From positions 1 through 64,000 of the forward strand of contig CALUPK010000009.1 in the NCBI GenBank assembly GCA_944322575.1: a stretch of 64,000 nucleotides of DNA. Direction: 5' to 3'. The DNA comes from an uncultured Bacteroidales bacterium. GTDB lineage: Bacteria > Bacteroidota > Bacteroidia > Bacteroidales > UBA932. Under the pieces are notes generated by a model. It was not told the origin of the DNA. It made no database searches and was given only the letters and a program-made list of their open reading frames with translations. The translations under genes and the position numbers were made by a program. Below, piece after piece: positions 9,274 to 17,911 of this stretch. Every line of letters starts with the position of its first letter. Position 1 is the stretch's first letter.

Positions 9274-10485
9274 TTAAAAAATTTTCGAAAGGGTGCGTCG
9301 GGTGGGGAGAGCGGTGATGAAAAGGCCGATGAGAGCGATGCCGGCGAGGGTGATAAGGATGTCGCCGGGCTTGATGACGACGGGGTAGTACTCGACGACG
9401 AAACTGCCGGGCATACGGATGACACCGATATGCTGCTGGATGAGGCATAGGATGATGCCGACGGCCAGGCCGATGACGGCTCCGAGCAGGATGATCATCC
9501 AGCCCTCGTCGAAGAAGATGCGGCGGATCAGGGCCGGACGGGCTCCGAGGTGCTGGAGGGTGGCGATGTCGTCCCGTTTCTCGATGATGAGCATGGTGAG
9601 GGAGCCGAAGACGTTGCAGGAGACCACGATGATGATGAAGAGCAGAATCATGAAGATGACCACCTTCTCGATGCGCATCATGCGGTAGACGGTCTCGTTC
9701 TGCATGTATTTGTCCTTGACGGTGAAGCCGGGGCCGAGGGCGGAGCGGACCTCCTTCACTGCCTGACGGACGTCGGAGCCGGGGGCGAGCCGGAGCTCCA
9801 CGGTGCCTGCCTCATTGTCCTGGAGTCCTATGAGCCTGCGGGCCCGCTCGATGGGGACGAAGAGGGTGTTGCTGTAGCCCTCATTGCCCGAGAAAAAGGT
9901 GCCTATGGGGAAGAACCGCTCGCTGTTGAGGGATGCCGCCGGATTGACTAAGGATATGTCCCGGTCGCGGGCGGGGAAATAGACGGTGATGGGGTCGAGG
10001 AAGCGGGGCATTATGCCCATTTCCACAGCTAATCCGCGTCCGGTGACGGCCTGGGCCACCTCCCCGTGCATCAGGGTGAACTCTCCGTCGATGATGCAGG
10101 ACTGTATCTCGGGGTTCTCGGTGTAGCTCTGCTCCACGCCTTTGAGCAGGGCGGTGCCCTCCTCGCGGTCGTAGGTCAGGAATACGGTCTCCTCGACGCT
10201 TTCGGTGAATGAGGCTACGGAGGGCATCGAGCGGACGGCGTCGAAGGCCTCTGTGTCGGTGCGGAAATATTTGGATGAGCCGCAGGTGACGGCTATGTCG
10301 GGCATGGCCCGGTCGTACATCCCGCGTACCACGTCCTCGAATCCGTTGTATATCGACAGCACCATGATCAGGGCGCAGGAGCCCACGGCTATGCCTATCG
10401 CGCTGATGAGCGAGATGATGTTGATGACGTTGTGCGACTTCTTGGCGAAGAGGTAACGCCGGGCTATGAACTGCGGCAGATGCAT
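9274..10485 (-). CDS. FtsX-family ABC permease, LolC/LolE-like
   Basis: A 403-residue inner-membrane permease with the layout of LolC/LolE: one helix near the N-terminus (about residues 20-42, after the typical FIARRYLFAKKSHNVINIIS start), a large periplasmic MacB-like domain, then three helices in the C-terminal FtsX domain (about 265-400). LolCDE extracts lipoproteins from the inner membrane for transfer to the outer membrane. The motif ATLQHLGARPALIRRIFFDEG is the family's coupling helix region. No ATPase (LolD) lies next to it. The gene starts 3 bases after the rbfA stop, so it is the last gene of tyrS-rbfA-permease. Short ending TLSKIF is normal for Bacteroidetes members. Confidence 0.9.
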   Translation of the reverse strand: MHLPQFIARRYLFAKKSHNVINIISLISAIGIAVGSCALIMVLSIYNGFEDVVRGMYDRAMPDIAVTCGSSKYFRTDTEAFDAVRSMPSVASFTESVEETVFLTYDREEGTALLKGVEQSYTENPEIQSCIIDGEFTLMHGEVAQAVTGRGLAVEMGIMPRFLDPITVYFPARDRDISLVNPAASLNSERFFPIGTFFSGNEGYSNTLFVPIERARRLIGLQDNEAGTVELRLAPGSDVRQAVKEVRSALGPGFTVKDKYMQNETVYRMMRIEKVVIFMILLFIIIVVSCNVFGSLTMLIIEKRDDIATLQHLGARPALIRRIFFDEGWMIILLGAVIGLAVGIILCLIQQHIGVIRMPGSFVVEYYPVVIKPGDILITLAGIALIGLFITALPTRRTLSKIF

Positions 10486-10488
10486 GGG

Positions 10489-10833
10489 CTACTTGGCGAG
10501 CAGCTCGTCGATGTGCTCCACGTAGTCTAAAGAGTCGTCCAGGTAGAAGATCAGCTCGGGTATGATGCGCAGCTGCTTGGCCATCTGGCGGCCCAGCTCT
10601 CCGCGCATGGTGCGGCCCGACTCCTGGATCATCCTGAAGACCTTCTCCTGCTTGGCCGAGGGGAATATGCTGACGTAGACCTTGGCCACTGCAAGGTCCG
10701 GGCTTATGGTCACTCCGCTCACCGACACGAGAGCTCCGTCCCAGGAGGCCATGCCCTTGGAACGGATGATCTCGGCCAGATGTCTCTGGAGCTCCTTGGC
10801 CACTTTGAGCTGGCGGGTGCTTTCTCCTTCCAT
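10489..10833 (-). CDS. rbfA: Ribosome-binding factor A
   Basis: A 114-residue single KH-type domain protein that helps mature the 16S rRNA 5' end in the 30S subunit and is needed at low temperature. The family patterns are present: RQLKVAKELQRHLAEII at the N-terminus, VTISPDLAVAKVYVSIFP in the middle, and the C-terminal LRIIPELIFYLDDSLDYVEHI block. Length is normal. It sits between tyrS (12 bases upstream) and the permease gene (3 bases downstream) and is probably co-transcribed with both. Confidence 0.95.
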   Translation of the reverse strand: MEGESTRQLKVAKELQRHLAEIIRSKGMASWDGALVSVSGVTISPDLAVAKVYVSIFPSAKQEKVFRMIQESGRTMRGELGRQMAKQLRIIPELIFYLDDSLDYVEHIDELLAK

Positions 10834-10845
10834 AGCGGTGGCCTC

Positions 10846-12135
10846 CTATTCAAATTTGAGGATGTAGTAGTTCTTCTTGCCTTTCTGGGCGAGGATGTAC
10901 TTGCCGTCGATCAGGTCCTCGGCGCTGACGGAGCGGTCGGCTGAGTCGCAGCGGTCCTTGTTGATGGACAGGCCGCCGCCCTGGATCATCTTGCGGCATT
11001 CGCCCTTGGAGGGGAATACGTCGGTGGTGACAGCCAGCAGGTCGATGACATTCTGCGGCAGGGCGTCCTTGCTCAGGCTGTACTGGGGTACGCCGTCGAA
11101 TACGGAGAGGAAGGTCCTCTCGTCGAGCGAGCGCAGGGTCTCGGAGGTGGACTTTCCGAAGAGTATCTGGGAAGCGTCCACGGCCTTGCCGTACTCCTCC
11201 TGTCCGTGTACCATGACGGTAATCTCGCGGGCGAGCAGTTTCTGGAGCTCGCGCAGATGGGGCGCCTTGGCGTGCTCTGCCACTGCGGCCTCTATCTCCT
11301 CGCGGCTGAGGGTGGTGAATATCTTGATGTATTTAGCGGCGTCCTCGTCGCTGACGTTAAGCCAGAACTGGTAGAATGCGTAGGGGGTGGTGTATTCCGG
11401 GGAGAGCCAGATGTTGCCCTTCTCGGTCTTGCCGAACTTGCCTCCGTCGGACTTGGTCATCAGGGGCCAGGTCAGTCCGTAGGCCTCGCCGCCGAGCTTG
11501 CGGCGGATGAGCTCTGTGCCGGTGGTGATGTTGCCCCACTGGTCGCTGCCGCCCATCTGGAGCTTGCAGCCGTAGTGCTCGTAGAGGTATGTGAAGTCGT
11601 AACCCTGGAGGAGCTGGTAGGTGAATTCGGTGAACGACATGCCCTCGCGGCCCTCTCCGCTGAGTCTCTTCTTGACGGAGTCCTTGGCCATCATGTAGTT
11701 GACGGTGATCAGCTTGCCTATCTCGCGGGTGAAGTCGAGGAATCTCCAGTCCTTCATCCAGTCGTAGTTGTTGACCAGAATGGCGGCGTTGGGAGCGTCG
11801 CTCTCGAAGTCGATGAACTTGGAGAGCTGGGCCTTGATGCACTCCTGGTTGTGGCGCAGGGTAGCCTCATCGAGAAGGTTGCGCTCCTGGGACTTCATCG
11901 AGGGGTCGCCAATCATGCCGGTGGCTCCGCCGATGAGGGAGATGGGACGGTGGCCGGCGTCCTGGAAGTGCTTGAGCATCATGACGCTGACCAGATGACC
12001 GATGTGCAGCGAATCAGCCGTGGGGTCGATGCCCACGTATGCAGTGCACTGCTCTTTTGAAAGGAGTTCTTCAGTTCCGGGCATGATATCCTGGATCATG
12101 CCCCTCCATTTGAGGTCTTCGATAAAATTCTTCAT
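10846..12135 (-). CDS. tyrS: Tyrosyl-tRNA synthetase
   Basis: A class I synthetase of 429 residues that charges tRNA-Tyr. The HIGH motif is at residues 44-47, and the KMSKS equivalent is KFGKT in [13 protein letters not shown], as in bacterial TyrRS of the TyrS (not TyrZ) type. The middle GGSDQWGNI motif binds tyrosine, and the C-terminal S4-like domain (about residues 350-429, with [12 protein letters not shown]) binds tRNA. It heads an operon with rbfA and the LolC/E-like permease. A TACCTTTG -7 box lies 38 bases upstream. Confidence 0.97.
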   Translation of the reverse strand: MKNFIEDLKWRGMIQDIMPGTEELLSKEQCTAYVGIDPTADSLHIGHLVSVMMLKHFQDAGHRPISLIGGATGMIGDPSMKSQERNLLDEATLRHNQECIKAQLSKFIDFESDAPNAAILVNNYDWMKDWRFLDFTREIGKLITVNYMMAKDSVKKRLSGEGREGMSFTEFTYQLLQGYDFTYLYEHYGCKLQMGGSDQWGNITTGTELIRRKLGGEAYGLTWPLMTKSDGGKFGKTEKGNIWLSPEYTTPYAFYQFWLNVSDEDAAKYIKIFTTLSREEIEAAVAEHAKAPHLRELQKLLAREITVMVHGQEEYGKAVDASQILFGKSTSETLRSLDERTFLSVFDGVPQYSLSKDALPQNVIDLLAVTTDVFPSKGECRKMIQGGGLSINKDRCDSADRSVSAEDLIDGKYILAQKGKKNYYILKFE

Positions 12136-12173
12136 CGTATGAAAAATAACTGCTTTGCTTTTGAATATCCGCG

Positions 12174-12181
12174 CAAAGGTA
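12174..12181 (-). promoter_or_regulatory. -7 box of the tyrS operon
   Basis: TACCTTTG on the minus strand, 38 bases upstream of the tyrS ATG, in an AT-rich spacer. Matches TAnnTTTG. Confidence 0.5.
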
Positions 12182-12202
12182 GTTATTTTTATTCAAAATA
12201 GG

Positions 12203-12667
12203 TTATCTGCGGTAAGTACGGAAAATGGCAATGCCGATGCAGACCAGCGACAGGGCCACTATCCCCCAGATGAACCACATATTCAGCGTCTGCGTCTTGC
12301 CTGCGGCCACCGAGAGTGTGGAGTTGGCTCCGAAGGACAGGAGCAGGCAGAGCAGGAGGTTCATCTGTGCGGCTAAGTCCGTCTTGGCGGCTCTGGCGGT
12401 TTCGGCTTTCCGGGCGGGAACGGGGAGGTTCACCACCTTGGGGAAGCACTGGGCCAGAATCATGATGATGTAGATGCCGAGCCCGATGAGGGCGAGGGTG
12501 AGCAGGATACCCCTGTCTCCGACTCCGTCCACCACTCCGTGGATGTCGAAGTGGTTCGGTACGGGCACTCCTTCCAGCCGCGACCATGACAGCATGGGCA
12601 GGAAACCGGAGAGCATCGCCATCGTGGCGACTATATTGAGTGTAAGATTTGTAAGACGGTGAAACAT
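12203..12667 (-). CDS. DUF1648-domain membrane protein
   Basis: A 154-residue integral membrane protein with about four predicted helices. Near the N-terminus, after the first helix, the sequence VPNHFDIHGVVDGVGDRG matches the DUF1648 signature (P-x-H-F-x-x-x-G...), a small domain found in SdpI-like immunity or membrane proteins. The start at 12667 (MFHRLTN) is preferred because upstream codons lie inside the phosphopantetheinyl transferase gene, whose stop is 4 bases away; the two are probably one operon. Function is not known; SdpI homology does not by itself prove an immunity role. Confidence 0.7.
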   Translation of the reverse strand: MFHRLTNLTLNIVATMAMLSGFLPMLSWSRLEGVPVPNHFDIHGVVDGVGDRGILLTLALIGLGIYIIMILAQCFPKVVNLPVPARKAETARAAKTDLAAQMNLLLCLLLSFGANSTLSVAAGKTQTLNMWFIWGIVALSLVCIGIAIFRTYRR

Positions 12668-12671
12668 AGCG

Positions 12672-13310
12672 TTACCCCACAAGCCACACCATGACGTGGC
12701 CGTCAAATATCTCGTAGTTGAGTTCAAAGGTCTCCTCCTCCCCGTCCTTGTGGATGAAGGTGGCCTCCAGCTCGCCCTCGTCGCGGGGAGTGAAGCGCTC
12801 CACCTCTATCTGCCGTGCGAAGTCCACACCGTTGCGGGACATGCGCTTGTAGATGGCTTCCTTTGCGCACCAGTAGATGGCCAGCTGCTGGTTGGTGTTG
12901 TGGTCCGAGAGGTCGTCCTTCTCATCCTCGGAGAGGGCCTTGCGCTCCACTGCCGAGAAGTCGCGGCCGAGGCTCTCGATGTCTATGCCCACGCTCTCTT
13001 CGGGATGGGCGATGACGGCTGCGAAGCGGGCGCAGTGGGAGATGCTGATCTCCACGGCACAGTTCTGAAGATAGGGTTTGCCGTTGTCGTGATGTCCGAG
13101 ATAGAGTTTCTCGGGAAACATCTCGTTGAGAAGTGCCCTTACGGCCAGTTTCTCCCTGCGCCGTGCGGGGCTTTTGGTGATTTCGAGCTCCTCGAGCTCA
13201 TCGCTGGGAATGGGGGCGCACAGCCGGCGCAAGTCGTCTTCGTCCTCGGAGATCTCCCATACGCATATCTCCGCCCCGTTTTCTAATTTTTCTCGTTTAT
13301 ATAGACCCAT
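12672..13310 (-). CDS. 4'-phosphopantetheinyl transferase superfamily protein
   Basis: A 212-residue Sfp/AcpT-type enzyme that would transfer the phosphopantetheine arm from CoA to a Ser of an acyl carrier protein. The three family signatures are visible: NGKPYL (about residues 76-81), then ISISHC, VGIDIE (about residues 112-117, metal ligands Asp and Glu), and WCAKEAIYK (about residues 147-155). It may serve the housekeeping ACP in place of, or alongside, AcpS. A PKS or NRPS gene is not found near it. It is followed 4 bases later by the DUF1648 gene. Confidence 0.92.
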   Translation of the reverse strand: MGLYKREKLENGAEICVWEISEDEDDLRRLCAPIPSDELEELEITKSPARRREKLAVRALLNEMFPEKLYLGHHDNGKPYLQNCAVEISISHCARFAAVIAHPEESVGIDIESLGRDFSAVERKALSEDEKDDLSDHNTNQQLAIYWCAKEAIYKRMSRNGVDFARQIEVERFTPRDEGELEATFIHKDGEEETFELNYEIFDGHVMVWLVG

Positions 13311-13343
13311 CGATTTTTAAAAATAGGCTGCAAAGAAAAGCAC

Positions 13344-14267
13344 TTATCGCGGAACTGCCAAATATTTTTCCAACATATATGCCGGATGGTAGGACAGTTT
13401 GGCCTTGCGCAGGCCCTCATCCCCGGCGTCGTCCTCCCGGTTGACGTACTGCAGGCCGGCCGCCTCGTGCTCGAGGAAGGTGCGGTTGATCATGGGATAG
13501 GCCCCCGTAACATCGGAAAATGCCTTCTCGACATGCACGATGAAAGTATCGGAGTTGAGCCGCTCGCCGAGGGTGTAGGCCACTAAGCGGCCGCCGCTGC
13601 GCAGCATTCCTCCGCTGAGCCGCAGGGGGACGAAGTCCTCTAAGGCCTTGCGCACCGCGCAGGCCTCCATCTGCATCGACTCGTTGTGGATGCAGCCGTT
13701 GAGGGCGCACCACTCGTCGGTCATTGTCCTGCATTCCTCTATCTGGCGGCGGCAGAGCTCCGGATCGCCGTCCGGGCGGATGCTCTCGTAGGTCCAGCCG
13801 GGGTTCTGCGCCTTGAACCGGGAGATGAAATTGCGCTTGGGCTGGTATTTCTTTCCGGCGAGGGAGACCATCTTTTCCGTCTCGTAGAGATAGTCGAAGG
13901 AGCGGCGGACAGGGGAAAATTCGTAGCGGCCGGGGAACATCTCCTCGAGGCGGGCCTTCACATCGGCGACGGTCCAGAGGACCGGGCGTCTCCCGATGCG
14001 GGCGGCATCTTCCTCCATTGTATCCAGAACCTCAGCGATATCTCCGCTTCCTGCAGGGAAAATGTAGTTGGCGCAGCCCTCCTCCCCGTCGGAGCGGATG
14101 AGCAGCCAGTCCTTCCACCGGGCGATGCGGGTTCCGAAGAACCGGGCCCAGATGTACAGCGAGGTGAAGCAGTACTCCGTGGCCCGGTAGTCGGAAACAG
14201 CAAGGAGCGGGTCAGCCCACTCCTTGTCGCTTAATTCTATGTCCTTGAACTCAGGTAGATTACTCAT
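13344..14267 (-). CDS. DUF2156 (phosphatidylglycerol lysyltransferase-like) protein
   Basis: A 307-residue cytoplasmic protein with the two tandem GNAT-like folds of the DUF2156 family, related to the aminoacyl-transferase domain of MprF. Bacteroidetes members are soluble and lack the MprF flippase helices, as here, so a lipid aminoacylation role is not proven. Recognisable features are the N-terminal YCFTSLYIWARFFGTRI stretch and the C-terminal MINRTFLEHEAAGLQYVNRE stretch. The start codon overlaps the stop of the upstream peptidase gene by 8 bases (ATGAGTAA), a strong sign of coupled translation. Confidence 0.85.
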   Translation of the reverse strand: MSNLPEFKDIELSDKEWADPLLAVSDYRATEYCFTSLYIWARFFGTRIARWKDWLLIRSDGEEGCANYIFPAGSGDIAEVLDTMEEDAARIGRRPVLWTVADVKARLEEMFPGRYEFSPVRRSFDYLYETEKMVSLAGKKYQPKRNFISRFKAQNPGWTYESIRPDGDPELCRRQIEECRTMTDEWCALNGCIHNESMQMEACAVRKALEDFVPLRLSGGMLRSGGRLVAYTLGERLNSDTFIVHVEKAFSDVTGAYPMINRTFLEHEAAGLQYVNREDDAGDEGLRKAKLSYHPAYMLEKYLAVPR

Positions 14268-15579
14268 ACAGCCACTGGCTCAGGATGGATTTGATCTCCT
14301 TCTGGGTAGCCTCGTCGAAGGTGGCGATGCGGGCACGGTGGCTGCCGCCGGGCTGGATGAAGAACTTGATGTTGTCCTTGTGCGGGTCGGCTGGCATCAC
14401 TGCGGACCAGGGATCGAACTGACCGTAGATGAAGAGCATGCGGGCGTCTGTTGTCAGCAGGAAGCCGGATACCTTGTTGTAAAGGTAGTCGCTGAAGGGG
14501 AACTCGCGGTTCTGGGGCAGGAGGAGACGGGTGATGTAGTTCTTGGTGTTCTTGATGCTGAAATACTTGCTGTACTTCTTGAACTGCTTCATGTCGTAGC
14601 CGTAGTAGCCGAGCTCCTGGGCGGCCTGTACGAAGAAGGGTGAGGTGACGCTCCACTTCACGAAATAGTCAGGGGAGCTGACCTTCATCATGTAATCGAA
14701 GACTTCGCGGTCGGAGGCGTCCTTGCCGGGTATCTCCGACACGGGATAGCCCCACTGCCAGAAGGCGAAGGAGAACTCCAGCACGCCGTAGTCGTAGATC
14801 TCGTCCACGGGAGCGCGGAACTCGTACTCGCGGGCCTTGCACAGGGAGTCGTACATGGGCATCAGGCGGTCCTTGCGGAGCAGCAGCTCGATCTGGAAGT
14901 TCTTGACGGCCTCGCGGTCGGCGGGTGTACCCACGTATTCGGCGATGAAGGGCTCATGACGGCCGTCGTATGCGCCGCGGCACAGAGGACCTACGTAGGG
15001 TACGGAGAAGTCCACGTCCTCAGGATAGTAGGCGCGGTAGAGCATGGTGGTCTGGCCTCCCTTGCTGATACCGGTGGAGATCCACTTGCCGTCGAAGACG
15101 TTCTTCAGGGCGGTCACCACCTCGTGCAGGTCAGCGGCTGCATTGGGGGCGTTCATGTAGTCCCAGTTGACCTCCTCGGGAGACTTGCCGGGGTAGGGGG
15201 TGGACTCGAGGAAGTAGCGGTGCTCGACCACGATGTTGTTCGTGTTGAACAGGGCCGAGATCTCGTCGCGGTAGCGGGGGCTGGCCGCATACTGGGCGCC
15301 GTAGCCCTCGGTCACCACCACTGTGGCGCTGTCAGGATGCACGGCGCACACGTAGACCCTCTGGGTGAAAGTGCCCATGTCGGGGTTCTCGTGGTCGATG
15401 GGCTGCTCGAATATCACTAAATACTTCTCGGCGAACTGAGTACTCTCTAACTCCTGCACGTCCTTTACCTGGGGCAGTGCGGCGATGCGGTCCGCCAGCG
15501 TCGCCTCCTGAGCCCGGAGCTGCACTCCGAGGACAGAGAGGACCAGCGTTGCGATGATAGAAAATGTAAATCTGCGCAT
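14260..15579 (-). CDS. Secreted serine peptidase (S28/S37 type)
   Basis: A 439-residue exported alpha/beta-hydrolase peptidase. It has a signal peptide (about residues 1-23, ending LRAQ), the Tyr-rich oxyanion region EGYGAQYA, and the nucleophile motif STGISKGGQTT with the Ser of G-I-S-K-G-G as the catalytic residue. The C-terminal GQFDPWSA and GGSHRARI segments would supply the Asp and His. Family members are prolyl or tripeptidyl aminopeptidases, often annotated S28 or PS-10/S37 in Bacteroidales, that process peptides outside the inner membrane. It is the first gene of a two-gene unit with the DUF2156 gene. Confidence 0.88.
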   Translation of the reverse strand: MRRFTFSIIATLVLSVLGVQLRAQEATLADRIAALPQVKDVQELESTQFAEKYLVIFEQPIDHENPDMGTFTQRVYVCAVHPDSATVVVTEGYGAQYAASPRYRDEISALFNTNNIVVEHRYFLESTPYPGKSPEEVNWDYMNAPNAAADLHEVVTALKNVFDGKWISTGISKGGQTTMLYRAYYPEDVDFSVPYVGPLCRGAYDGRHEPFIAEYVGTPADREAVKNFQIELLLRKDRLMPMYDSLCKAREYEFRAPVDEIYDYGVLEFSFAFWQWGYPVSEIPGKDASDREVFDYMMKVSSPDYFVKWSVTSPFFVQAAQELGYYGYDMKQFKKYSKYFSIKNTKNYITRLLLPQNREFPFSDYLYNKVSGFLLTTDARMLFIYGQFDPWSAVMPADPHKDNIKFFIQPGGSHRARIATFDEATQKEIKSILSQWLYE

Positions 15580-15612
15580 AATGGTTGTTCGGTTGGTTGT
15601 TTAAACGTTGCG

Positions 15613-15620
15613 CAAATGTA
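15613..15620 (-). promoter_or_regulatory. -7 box of the S28/S37 peptidase gene
   Basis: TACATTTG on the minus strand, 33 bases upstream of the ATG; matches TAnnTTTG. Confidence 0.5.
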
Positions 15621-15644
15621 AGATTTTTTTCGGTAAGATGGACG

Positions 15645-16688
15645 CTACCGGAGGTCAAATACCTCAAGCTGCGACTGCATGGCGTTGGAGGCGATGAGCC
15701 TGCCGTCGGAGGTGACGCAGATGCACCAGTAGTATTTGTCGGGGAGGATCAATTGTCCGGTGTATCTGATTGTGTCCCCGTCTACGTCCAGTACGACGAC
15801 GGTATTGCATAGATTCTTCATATTGTTGGCTGGATCATCGTTCACGGTGAAGCAGAGTATGTACAGTTTCCCGTCGGAGTAATATGAGTCGCCGAACTGG
15901 TAGTACACGGTCAGGGTGCCCGGAGCCGAAACCTCGCGGCTTTTTTCTATATCCCTGACTTTACGCTCAATAACCGGAATGTCGGAAATATCCACAGATT
16001 TCAGGAGGTTCATGTCCTCGTCGTAGAGGTCGATGACCGGTGCCATCTTGACAACAGCCGCATATCCCGTTTCCATCCTGAATATATCCCATTCCGTGAG
16101 GGCCTTCAGCTCATCGGTCTCTCCGACTACAGTTCCTTTGAAAGATCCGGTAACCTGTCCGGAGGTGTCTATTCTCACTATCGGAGTTCCGCCGATGGTG
16201 TACTTCCCTCCGTATGAGGCGGTGATGCCGTTATCGTCGACAATCAGTCTGCGGGTCATCGGACGTCCTGCTTCCAGCCCGTATCTGATGCTTTTGAGGT
16301 ACTCCGCCGAGTCTTTGCTGAAGACATGGAAATCATCGTTGTTGCCATTGATGTACAGAGCGTTGTCAGACACCCCGAACGTCTCGATGAAGACGGTCTC
16401 TCCCGGTCCGCGTCCCTTCCGTCCGAAGACTGTCAGCGGGTTCAAGTCCTTGTCTGTCTTTATGATTCCACTCATTTTTCTCTCCATGAAGTATAGGTAT
16501 CCGTCGTCCTCTATTATGGACATTATGCCGTCCGAGAGATAGATCTCCTCGCCGAAGGAGTCGATTGTCCGGGACGGCTCCAGGTGCCTGACTGTGACTT
16601 CTTCCGTGGAGCTGCAGGAGGCGGCCAGAAATGCTGCGGCAACTACAGCTGCCGATATCGAAAGTGTAAAAGCAAGAAAATTTTTCAT
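15645..16688 (-). CDS. Beta-propeller (6-bladed, NHL-like) lipoprotein
   Basis: A 347-residue lipoprotein with a lipobox ending at Cys25 (LAASC). The rest is a repeat-based beta-propeller; the block LTVFGRKGRGPGETVFIE is the recurrent G-x-x-G-x-G-P-G-E-F type loop of the 6-bladed propeller lipoproteins common in Bacteroidales. Ligand unknown. A distant paralogue is at 49011-50168 (GAMGRGPGEYLGISDF). Single gene with a TATATTTG box 21 bases upstream; no partner gene is obvious. Confidence 0.8.
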   Translation of the reverse strand: MKNFLAFTLSISAAVVAAAFLAASCSSTEEVTVRHLEPSRTIDSFGEEIYLSDGIMSIIEDDGYLYFMERKMSGIIKTDKDLNPLTVFGRKGRGPGETVFIETFGVSDNALYINGNNDDFHVFSKDSAEYLKSIRYGLEAGRPMTRRLIVDDNGITASYGGKYTIGGTPIVRIDTSGQVTGSFKGTVVGETDELKALTEWDIFRMETGYAAVVKMAPVIDLYDEDMNLLKSVDISDIPVIERKVRDIEKSREVSAPGTLTVYYQFGDSYYSDGKLYILCFTVNDDPANNMKNLCNTVVVLDVDGDTIRYTGQLILPDKYYWCICVTSDGRLIASNAMQSQLEVFDLR

Positions 16689-16709
16689 ATAAACCAGTGA
16701 TTATAGTGA

Positions 16710-16717
16710 CAAATATA
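16710..16717 (-). promoter_or_regulatory. -7 box of the 15645-16688 propeller gene
   Basis: TATATTTG on the minus strand, 21 bases upstream of the ATG, in AT-rich DNA. Confidence 0.5.
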
Positions 16718-16805
16718 TCAAATAGCAAGGATAAGAAATATAGGCATATGGTAGTGCGGCTCTATGGTATAGGTAGTACTCCGGTCAGTGTGTGTGCTGT
16801 GTTCT

Positions 16806-16979
16806 GCAACGGTAAGCAGGGTAGCGGGTGTGTTTTGTAATCACTCGATAATCAGATGCTTACCATTGAGAGCTGATCTTTTCGGCGTTTTCGAAGTACC
16901 TGCAAAGATCAGTGGCCTAACGGAATATGCTGACCACCAAGGTGTTGTAATTTGAGGGTGCTGCAGTGCTTACCGATTA
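16806..16979. mobile_element. MITE-like 174-bp element, copy A
   Basis: This intergenic block aligns end to end without gaps to 43238-43411: 174 bases in each, 33 mismatches by hand count (about 81% identity). Consensus ends are inverted repeats, GCAACGGTAAGCA and TGCTTACCGTTGC. In this copy the left end is intact (16806-16818) and the right end has decayed after TGCTTACCG (16967-16975). It encodes nothing. An internal inverted pair CTGATC/GATCAG is present. The right terminus runs into the coding end of the winged-helix gene and contains its stop codon. I see no transposase in the window that could move it. Confidence 0.75.
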
Positions 16980-17215
16980 CCATTCACCGTCCAGTGGCCG
17001 CCTTTGTCGGGTCCTACGCGCCGGAGCCTTCCTTCGGCTTTCAGGCGTGCCAGGTGTTTTTCCACGGCTTTCGGGGTGATGCCGATGCGGGCGGCGAGGG
17101 CTGCTGCGCTCAGGTTGCCGTCCCCGGACAGCAGTTCGAGGATTTTCTCCCCACCTTTTTCATCACTGACGGACTCAAGATATGCATCTATGTCGTGGCG
17201 GAGATTGCGTATCAT
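16970..17215 (-). CDS. Small winged-helix DNA-binding protein, likely domain remnant
   Basis: An 81-residue protein that is almost entirely one winged helix-turn-helix: GNLSAAALAARIGITPKAV followed by EKHLARLKAEGRLRRVGPDKGGHW. The same module is usually the C-terminal domain of larger Bacteroidales proteins (AlbA_2-type or Fic-type regulators), so this may be a remnant or a stand-alone regulator of the operon it ends. The start overlaps the upstream stop by one base (TGATG). The stop codon lies inside the terminal repeat of the MITE-like element, so the last residues may be altered by that insertion. Confidence 0.65.
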   Translation of the reverse strand: MIRNLRHDIDAYLESVSDEKGGEKILELLSGDGNLSAAALAARIGITPKAVEKHLARLKAEGRLRRVGPDKGGHWTVNGNR

Positions 17216-17433
17216 CAGGCCGGAGTGCCTGTTTCAATCTCTTTTTCCAAGAAGTCATATACGTATAGCGGACTTTGGAAATACAAGCCGCTGCGGACAT
17301 CTTGCAATTTTTTGAATGTGTCCGAATTATACAATGTATCAAGGGCTGATTCCATATCCATATGACGGCGCTCCATCAAGAGGATAACGAGGTCCTTTGT
17401 CATGCATTCCATCATGTATTCAACACCAGTCAT
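17215..17433 (-). CDS. DUF3791-like small protein
   Basis: A 72-residue acidic-basic mixed protein. The pattern (short helix, SALDTLYNSDTFKKLQDVRSG, then LYFQSPLYVYDFLEKE) matches the small proteins that regularly follow DUF3990 genes in gut Bacteroidetes and Firmicutes; I relate it to DUF3791 with moderate confidence. Function unknown; a partner or antidote role for the DUF3990 protein is possible. The start overlaps the end of the DUF3990 frame by four bases (ATGA), and its stop overlaps the next start by one base, so the genes are translationally coupled. Confidence 0.65.
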   Translation of the reverse strand: MTGVEYMMECMTKDLVILLMERRHMDMESALDTLYNSDTFKKLQDVRSGLYFQSPLYVYDFLEKEIETGTPA

Positions 17434-17911
17434 ATCTTTGTCAGTAGGTTAATGGCTCTTTCCGTTCCGAAAAAATATTGAAACGTGATACCGCGTATGA
17501 ACTTCAGTCGTTCTAAAAATGTCTCGAGGTCTATATTGTGCTCCATGTAATTGCGGATCTGCAGTCCTACGCGGTCGTTGGCAATAGGACCATATACGAT
17601 ATCGTAGCAGTGTATGGGAATATCGCTGTTTTCATTGCTGCGGTTGGCGAAAACAAATTCTGCCCATTCTTTTAATTGTCGAAACGTTTTATATTGAGAG
17701 GTGAAAAGCTGTCTGTTAATATCCGTTCATCAAATTCGAATACGTTTACAACAGGCTCCATGTCAAGCTGTGCGGCCTTGTATGATGCCATTTCATATGC
17801 CTGTTGCTTATTGTCTGAAAGATAGAAGCCCTTTCCGAAGTCTTTGTTGGGCTTTGAGACAGAAAGATCAATCTTATCGATTACGACAGTGGATCCATGG
17901 TACAGTTTCAT
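17430..17911 (-). pseudogene. DUF3990 (ADP-ribosyltransferase-like) gene with one-base frameshift
   Basis: The N-terminal part reads MKLYHGS...DFGKGFYLS...QA from 17911, which is the DUF3990 signature, a family placed in the ADP-ribosyltransferase clan (H-G-S and the GFYL motif contact NAD in related folds). The frame stops at 17672, but a second frame continues at once with QLKEWAEFVFANR, YDIVYGPIANDRVGLQIRNY and QYFFGTERAINLL, the normal DUF3990 C-terminus, ending with a TGA at 17430 that overlaps the next ATG. Adding one base to the four-T run at 17687-17690 (AAAA on the coding strand) restores a single frame of about 160 residues, the usual family length. It is either inactive, phase-variable, or a sequencing error. 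Confidence 0.8.

Noticed and set aside
9240..9290. A/T palindrome around the LolC/E-like gene end as an attachment site
   Set aside because: Simple AT-rich symmetry with no second copy or recombinase.
11206..12060. 284-codon frame opposite tyrS
   Set aside because: Mirror frame of a secure gene.
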